Source: Sedimenticola sp. (GTDB taxonomy: Bacteria > Pseudomonadota > Gammaproteobacteria > Chromatiales > Chromatiaceae). Taken from it: a stretch of 8,466 nucleotides of DNA. Positions 5,507-8,466 of the stretch are shown here, in pieces. The notes beneath the pieces are model-generated. The model did no database searches and was not told the DNA's origin. It was given only the letters and a program-made list of their open reading frames with translations. Made by a program: the position numbers and the translations under genes. The DNA is taken from contig JAPHUG010000129.1 of the NCBI GenBank assembly GCA_026197195.1, positions 1-8,466 of the forward strand. Reading direction: 5' to 3'. Within the stretch, counting starts at the first letter, position 1. The number at the start of each line of letters is the position of its first letter.

Positions 5507-8437
5507 TCAGGTGAGTTTATCCAGTAAGGACTGAGCCTCCTTCTTCTGACCCTCGTTACCCTCGCTTAGTACCTCTTCGAGGATACTACGCGCACCATCC
5601 GCATCCTCCATATCCACATAAGCCCGCGCCAGATCCAACTTGGTATTGTTTTCATCAATCAGGTCATCTTCCGGCTCCCCGAGCTTGATATCAGTACCGT
5701 CATCTTCATCCAGATCATCCAGTGAGAAAGAGTCTGCCAGCTCCAGCGGCGCATCTTCTTCCTGATCCAGCTCAAGCGAGTCATAGGTCTGGGAGTCGGT
5801 ACCCTCCATCGGTGCTGTATCACTGAAATCAATCACAGCATCACCCAGTTGCTCGGCTTCGGAGTCGGCATCAAGCCGTAGATCATCCAACTCAGCTGTT
5901 TCGAGAGGGTCTTCTATAGAGAAGCTGCTCTCTTCCTCTTCCAGCAGACCATCGGTATCGAGATGGCTCAGCGTCATGTCAAACTCAGAGGTCTCTTCGT
6001 CAACCCGCTCACTATCCGGGGAGACCAGGCTCAGATCCGTATCGGCATCCACACTCAGGCTGTCACTCTCCTCGAGTGAAAGCACCTCTTCAGCCTCATC
6101 AGAGGGGAGATCAAGCCCCATATCCAGATCACCCGTGAGCTCATCCAGGCCGGAATCAAGATCGGCATCCAGAGACAACTCGTCCAGATCACCCAGCTCG
6201 GTGAACTCAGATGTTTCATCCAGATCCAGTGAGCCAATGGACTCCAGCTCTTCCGTCTTATCAGGATCAATCAGATCGACCGTTGTGGAGACTTCATCCA
6301 GGCCCAACTCATTATCAAGCCCAAGTTCATCTTCCAGTGAGGCCAACTCGTCATCATCCATTTCTGCCGAACCGTCACTTGCACCCGCAAACAGGGCATG
6401 ACTAGCAGCCAACTGGGCGCCCATGGTGATCACCTTGCCCCAAGCGCTCTCATCCTTTTTATCCAGACCTTCCGCCGAACTGCTCTCGGCCAGAGCCACA
6501 AAGCCCTCCTTGTCCTTGGTGGCATAGAGAATCTCGAACAGCTTATGCTTTAGCTCGGGACGCTCAGGGAATTTATCTATCGCTTGGCGAATCAGCTCTT
6601 CCGCCTGCTGATAACGTCCATAGGCGATATAGACATCAGCCTCTGCCAAGGGATCTACTTCACCGGTCTCATCCTGCAGCGCGTCGATATCGCTGGGTGA
6701 GAAGTCACTCAGGAAAGAGGTCTCTTCTGTTGGGTGAGAAACCGGTTCTTGCGGTATCTCGTCCATCACCTGCTCAGAATCGTTCTCATCAACGGTGCTG
6801 ATCAGAATACTCTCCTGGAAATCTGCACTGTTTGAACGGCGGCGACTGATAGCCACCCAAAGCAACGCCAGTATTACAACACCGCCCGCAACGGCTACCC
6901 CTAGCAGGGTCGTGTCACCGGCAATCATATCCAGTAGATTGTCTTCTTCTGCGGGTTCTGGAGAAACGGCTGGCGCTAGAGGTTCAGGCGCCGCTTCTGC
7001 CACAACCGGGGCGGGTTCATCTGCAGGTGCTTCCTCTGCGGCTTCTTCGGTTGTTGGTGTGGCCTCTTCAGCCATCACGGGAGATTCAGCTTCGGCCTGG
7101 GTAGGCTCTTCAGCGGAGGACTCCAGCGACAGATCCTTGATCATGGAATCCGACTCAGAATCACCTGATTCGGCCATAACCGGCGCATCAGGCTCTGCAG
7201 CCTCATCCGTCTCAGCCATGACCGGTGAATCAGCGGATAATTCCGTTGCGGTTTCAGCCATCGCTTCTGGCGTTACGGCCTCAGCCGTCGCATCACCCAT
7301 ACCCGATTGCAGCTTGGCCAGCTGTTCGCTCTTCAAGCTCAGCAGCCGTTGCAAGTCTTCCAGTTGTGACTCAAGGTCATCGACCCGTGAGCGCACCGTT
7401 TCCACTTCTTGCAGCGCCGCTTCCTTACTCTCTTCAGAAACAATCAGCTCTTGCTTCAATTGCTCAAGAACAGCGCCCGCATCGGCCCCTTCACTGGGTC
7501 CCGCCTCACCTTCGCCACTGGGACGCGCCGAGGCAATTTTCAATTCAGCCTGGGGCTCTACAGTCGGCTCTTCAGGCTCACCGGCAGCGATTGACTCGCT
7601 GTCTGGCCGCTCTTCAACTACGCTTTCGGTTGGCTTGCTATCGGCCTGCCACTCCTGCAGCTGATCACTGTAGGCCCGGGCCGCTTCGCGTCTGTTCAGA
7701 TCCATGACCTCATCGGCCTTGGGGATACGCAGTACCTGACCCACCTTCAGGTTATTGATATTTTGATTGATAAACGCCTGCGGATTGGCGCGCTGCAAGG
7801 CAATCATCATCTGCTGCATGCTCGCCCCTTCGGTGCGAACCTGCTTGGCTATACCCCATAAGGTGTCGTTCTTCTGGGTCGGACCGTATTCACTGGGTCC
7901 AGCGCCTCCAGCCCATGCGACATCAGAAGGGGACACGGCTGAACGGGCAGCAGGGGCTGCTGCAGGCCGTCTGGCTGTTTGCGTCGGCTTGCGGCTTTGT
8001 TGCATCGGGGCCGCCTGTACGGGTGCTGGGCGGCGGTCCAGTGTGACCGGCGGATCCAGCAATACCGTGTATTCACGCAGTATTTTGCCTTTAGGCCAGT
8101 TGACTTCAATCAGGAAATTCAGGAAGGGCTCTCGGATAGGATCCCGACTGGAAACCCGGATAATGGTCTTGCCATCCGCAGTCTCGTCGGCCTGAAAACG
8201 TAATTTACTCAGTATGAAGGGGCGATCAATCCCCGAGCGACGAAACGCCTCAGGAGTGGCCAGGGTGACCTTGATGTCACTGATTTCATCCCTGTCAACA
8301 GAGAGCAGTTTGATCTCAGCATCAAGATACTGATTCAACGCCGATTTGAGTTGTATATCACCGAGGCCAACCGCATATGAAGTCAACGGTGAAACCCCTA
8401 ATACCAAGGCCATAGCCAAGGATAATTTACGAACCAT
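5507..8437 (-). CDS. fimV: FimV-type pilus assembly / polar hub protein with LysM and TPR domains
   Basis: Inner-membrane, peptidoglycan-binding organiser; in Pseudomonas FimV supports type IV pilus secretin assembly, twitching motility and polar signalling. The ATG at 8437 (976 residues) is chosen over the one at 8452 because AAGGGGGAG sits immediately upstream. In order: signal peptide 1-22, likely cut after TSYA; conserved FimV N-terminal domain about 23-133; Pro/Ala/Gln linker; LysM about 184-240 (NDTLWGIAKQV to LKVGQVLRIPK); predicted coiled coil about 322-378; acidic Ala/Pro/Glu-rich stretch about 380-500 with repeated PVMAE; one membrane helix about 511-530 followed by SRRR, so the C-terminal part is cytoplasmic; TPR-like helices about 594-650; a very acidic region about 691-930; and the FimV C-terminal helical repeat about 930-976 (LDLARAYVDMEDADGAR). 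Total length and order fit the family. The exact local role is inferred, because no pil gene is in the window. Confidence 0.93.
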   Translation of the reverse strand: MVRKLSLAMALVLGVSPLTSYAVGLGDIQLKSALNQYLDAEIKLLSVDRDEISDIKVTLATPEAFRRSGIDRPFILSKLRFQADETADGKTIIRVSSRDPIREPFLNFLIEVNWPKGKILREYTVLLDPPVTLDRRPAPVQAAPMQQSRKPTQTARRPAAAPAARSAVSPSDVAWAGGAGPSEYGPTQKNDTLWGIAKQVRTEGASMQQMMIALQRANPQAFINQNINNLKVGQVLRIPKADEVMDLNRREAARAYSDQLQEWQADSKPTESVVEERPDSESIAAGEPEEPTVEPQAELKIASARPSGEGEAGPSEGADAGAVLEQLKQELIVSEESKEAALQEVETVRSRVDDLESQLEDLQRLLSLKSEQLAKLQSGMGDATAEAVTPEAMAETATELSADSPVMAETDEAAEPDAPVMAESGDSESDSMIKDLSLESSAEEPTQAEAESPVMAEEATPTTEEAAEEAPADEPAPVVAEAAPEPLAPAVSPEPAEEDNLLDMIAGDTTLLGVAVAGGVVILALLWVAISRRRSNSADFQESILISTVDENDSEQVMDEIPQEPVSHPTEETSFLSDFSPSDIDALQDETGEVDPLAEADVYIAYGRYQQAEELIRQAIDKFPERPELKHKLFEILYATKDKEGFVALAESSSAEGLDKKDESAWGKVITMGAQLAASHALFAGASDGSAEMDDDELASLEDELGLDNELGLDEVSTTVDLIDPDKTEELESIGSLDLDETSEFTELGDLDELSLDADLDSGLDELTGDLDMGLDLPSDEAEEVLSLEESDSLSVDADTDLSLVSPDSERVDEETSEFDMTLSHLDTDGLLEEEESSFSIEDPLETAELDDLRLDADSEAEQLGDAVIDFSDTAPMEGTDSQTYDSLELDQEEDAPLELADSFSLDDLDEDDGTDIKLGEPEDDLIDENNTKLDLARAYVDMEDADGARSILEEVLSEGNEGQKKEAQSLLDKLT
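6995..7228 (-). repeat. Four PV(M/V)AE repeats coded within fimV
   Basis: FimV residues 404-409 (SPVMAE), 418-423 (APVMAE), 452-457 (SPVMAE) and 476-481 (APVVAE) form a degenerate repeat in the periplasmic acidic stretch between the coiled coil and the membrane helix. The coding DNA is also similar, with a GCCATnAC core in the first three copies, which suggests local duplication. Spacing between copies is uneven (14, 34 and 24 residues). Confidence 0.6.
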
Positions 8438-8439
8438 GT

Positions 8440-8448
8440 CTCCCCCTT
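8440..8448 (-). promoter_or_regulatory. Ribosome binding site that decides the fimV start
   Basis: AAGGGGGAG on the minus strand is a strong purine-rich site, two bases before the ATG at 8437 (five if the AAGGGG part is used). The ATG at 8452, in the same frame, would add five residues (MEGGD) encoded by this very site and place acidic residues before the signal peptide, so the 8437 start is preferred. The rest of the window to 8466 shows nothing else. Confidence 0.75.
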
Positions 8449-8466
8449 CCATACCCGCTTCCCTTA

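Noticed and set aside
5481..5512. Direct repeat AATCAGGT at 5481-5488 and 5505-5512
   Set aside because: Only eight bases, one copy overlapping the fimV stop codon, with nothing between the copies that looks like an inserted element.
5976..6401. Plus-strand serine-rich open frame opposite the acidic part of fimV
   Set aside because: Antisense reading of Asp/Glu/Leu-rich codons gives serine-rich sequence; there is no ribosome site or domain to support a gene.
6795..7664. Plus-strand Ser/Ala-rich open frame of about 290 codons opposite fimV
   Set aside because: Its Ser/Ala-rich composition is what antisense reading of the Ala/Glu/Pro/Ser-rich fimV linker would give. It shows no domain, and the minus strand clearly encodes FimV.
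1..8466. Unknown defence, mobile or biosynthetic system
   Set aside because: All long minus-strand frames are accounted for by seven known gene families. The gaps are 80-168 bases, with no transposase, integrase, tRNA, terminal repeats or CRISPR-like spacing.

Overview
The window is an ordinary stretch of proteobacterial chromosome, and every recognisable gene lies on the minus strand. In transcription order (right to left) the genes are fimV, truA, trpF, trpB, trpA, accD and the 5' part of folC. A long FimV-type type IV pilus hub protein next to truA, together with the trpF/accD/folC linkage, points to a non-enteric gammaproteobacterium. From established knowledge, Pseudomonas aeruginosa has fimV-truA-trpF-accD-folC and Burkholderia-type genomes have truA-trpF-trpB-trpA-accD-folC; this window combines both patterns. 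I cannot name the genus from sequence alone.

Layout. Positions 8437-5507 encode FimV: signal peptide, periplasmic FimV domain, LysM, coiled coil, one membrane segment, TPR, a very acidic cytoplasmic region and a conserved C-terminal helical repeat. A strong factor-independent terminator with a UUCG loop follows fimV at 5480-5450, so truA and the genes after it probably need their own promoter. truA (5338-4565) is followed by a 124-base gap with a possible promoter, then by the tightly packed trpF-trpB-trpA block (4440-1810), whose reading frames overlap. An 80-base gap with a weak candidate promoter and a small palindrome precedes accD (1729-815). A 95-base gap with two small inverted repeats precedes folC, which starts at 719 and runs off the left edge.

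How the genes work together. TrpF, TrpB and TrpA carry out the phosphoribosylanthranilate isomerase step and the final two-part tryptophan synthase reaction. AccD is one carboxyltransferase subunit of acetyl-CoA carboxylase. FolC makes dihydrofolate and folylpolyglutamates. TruA makes pseudouridine in the tRNA anticodon arm. FimV acts separately in pilus or polar assembly. The linkage is an old conserved neighbourhood rather than a single pathway.

I found no RNA gene, insertion sequence, CRISPR array, phage gene or unknown gene cassette, and nothing that supports a previously undescribed system. The points worth a second look are modest: the trpB start site, the intergenic control elements and the repeat architecture inside FimV.
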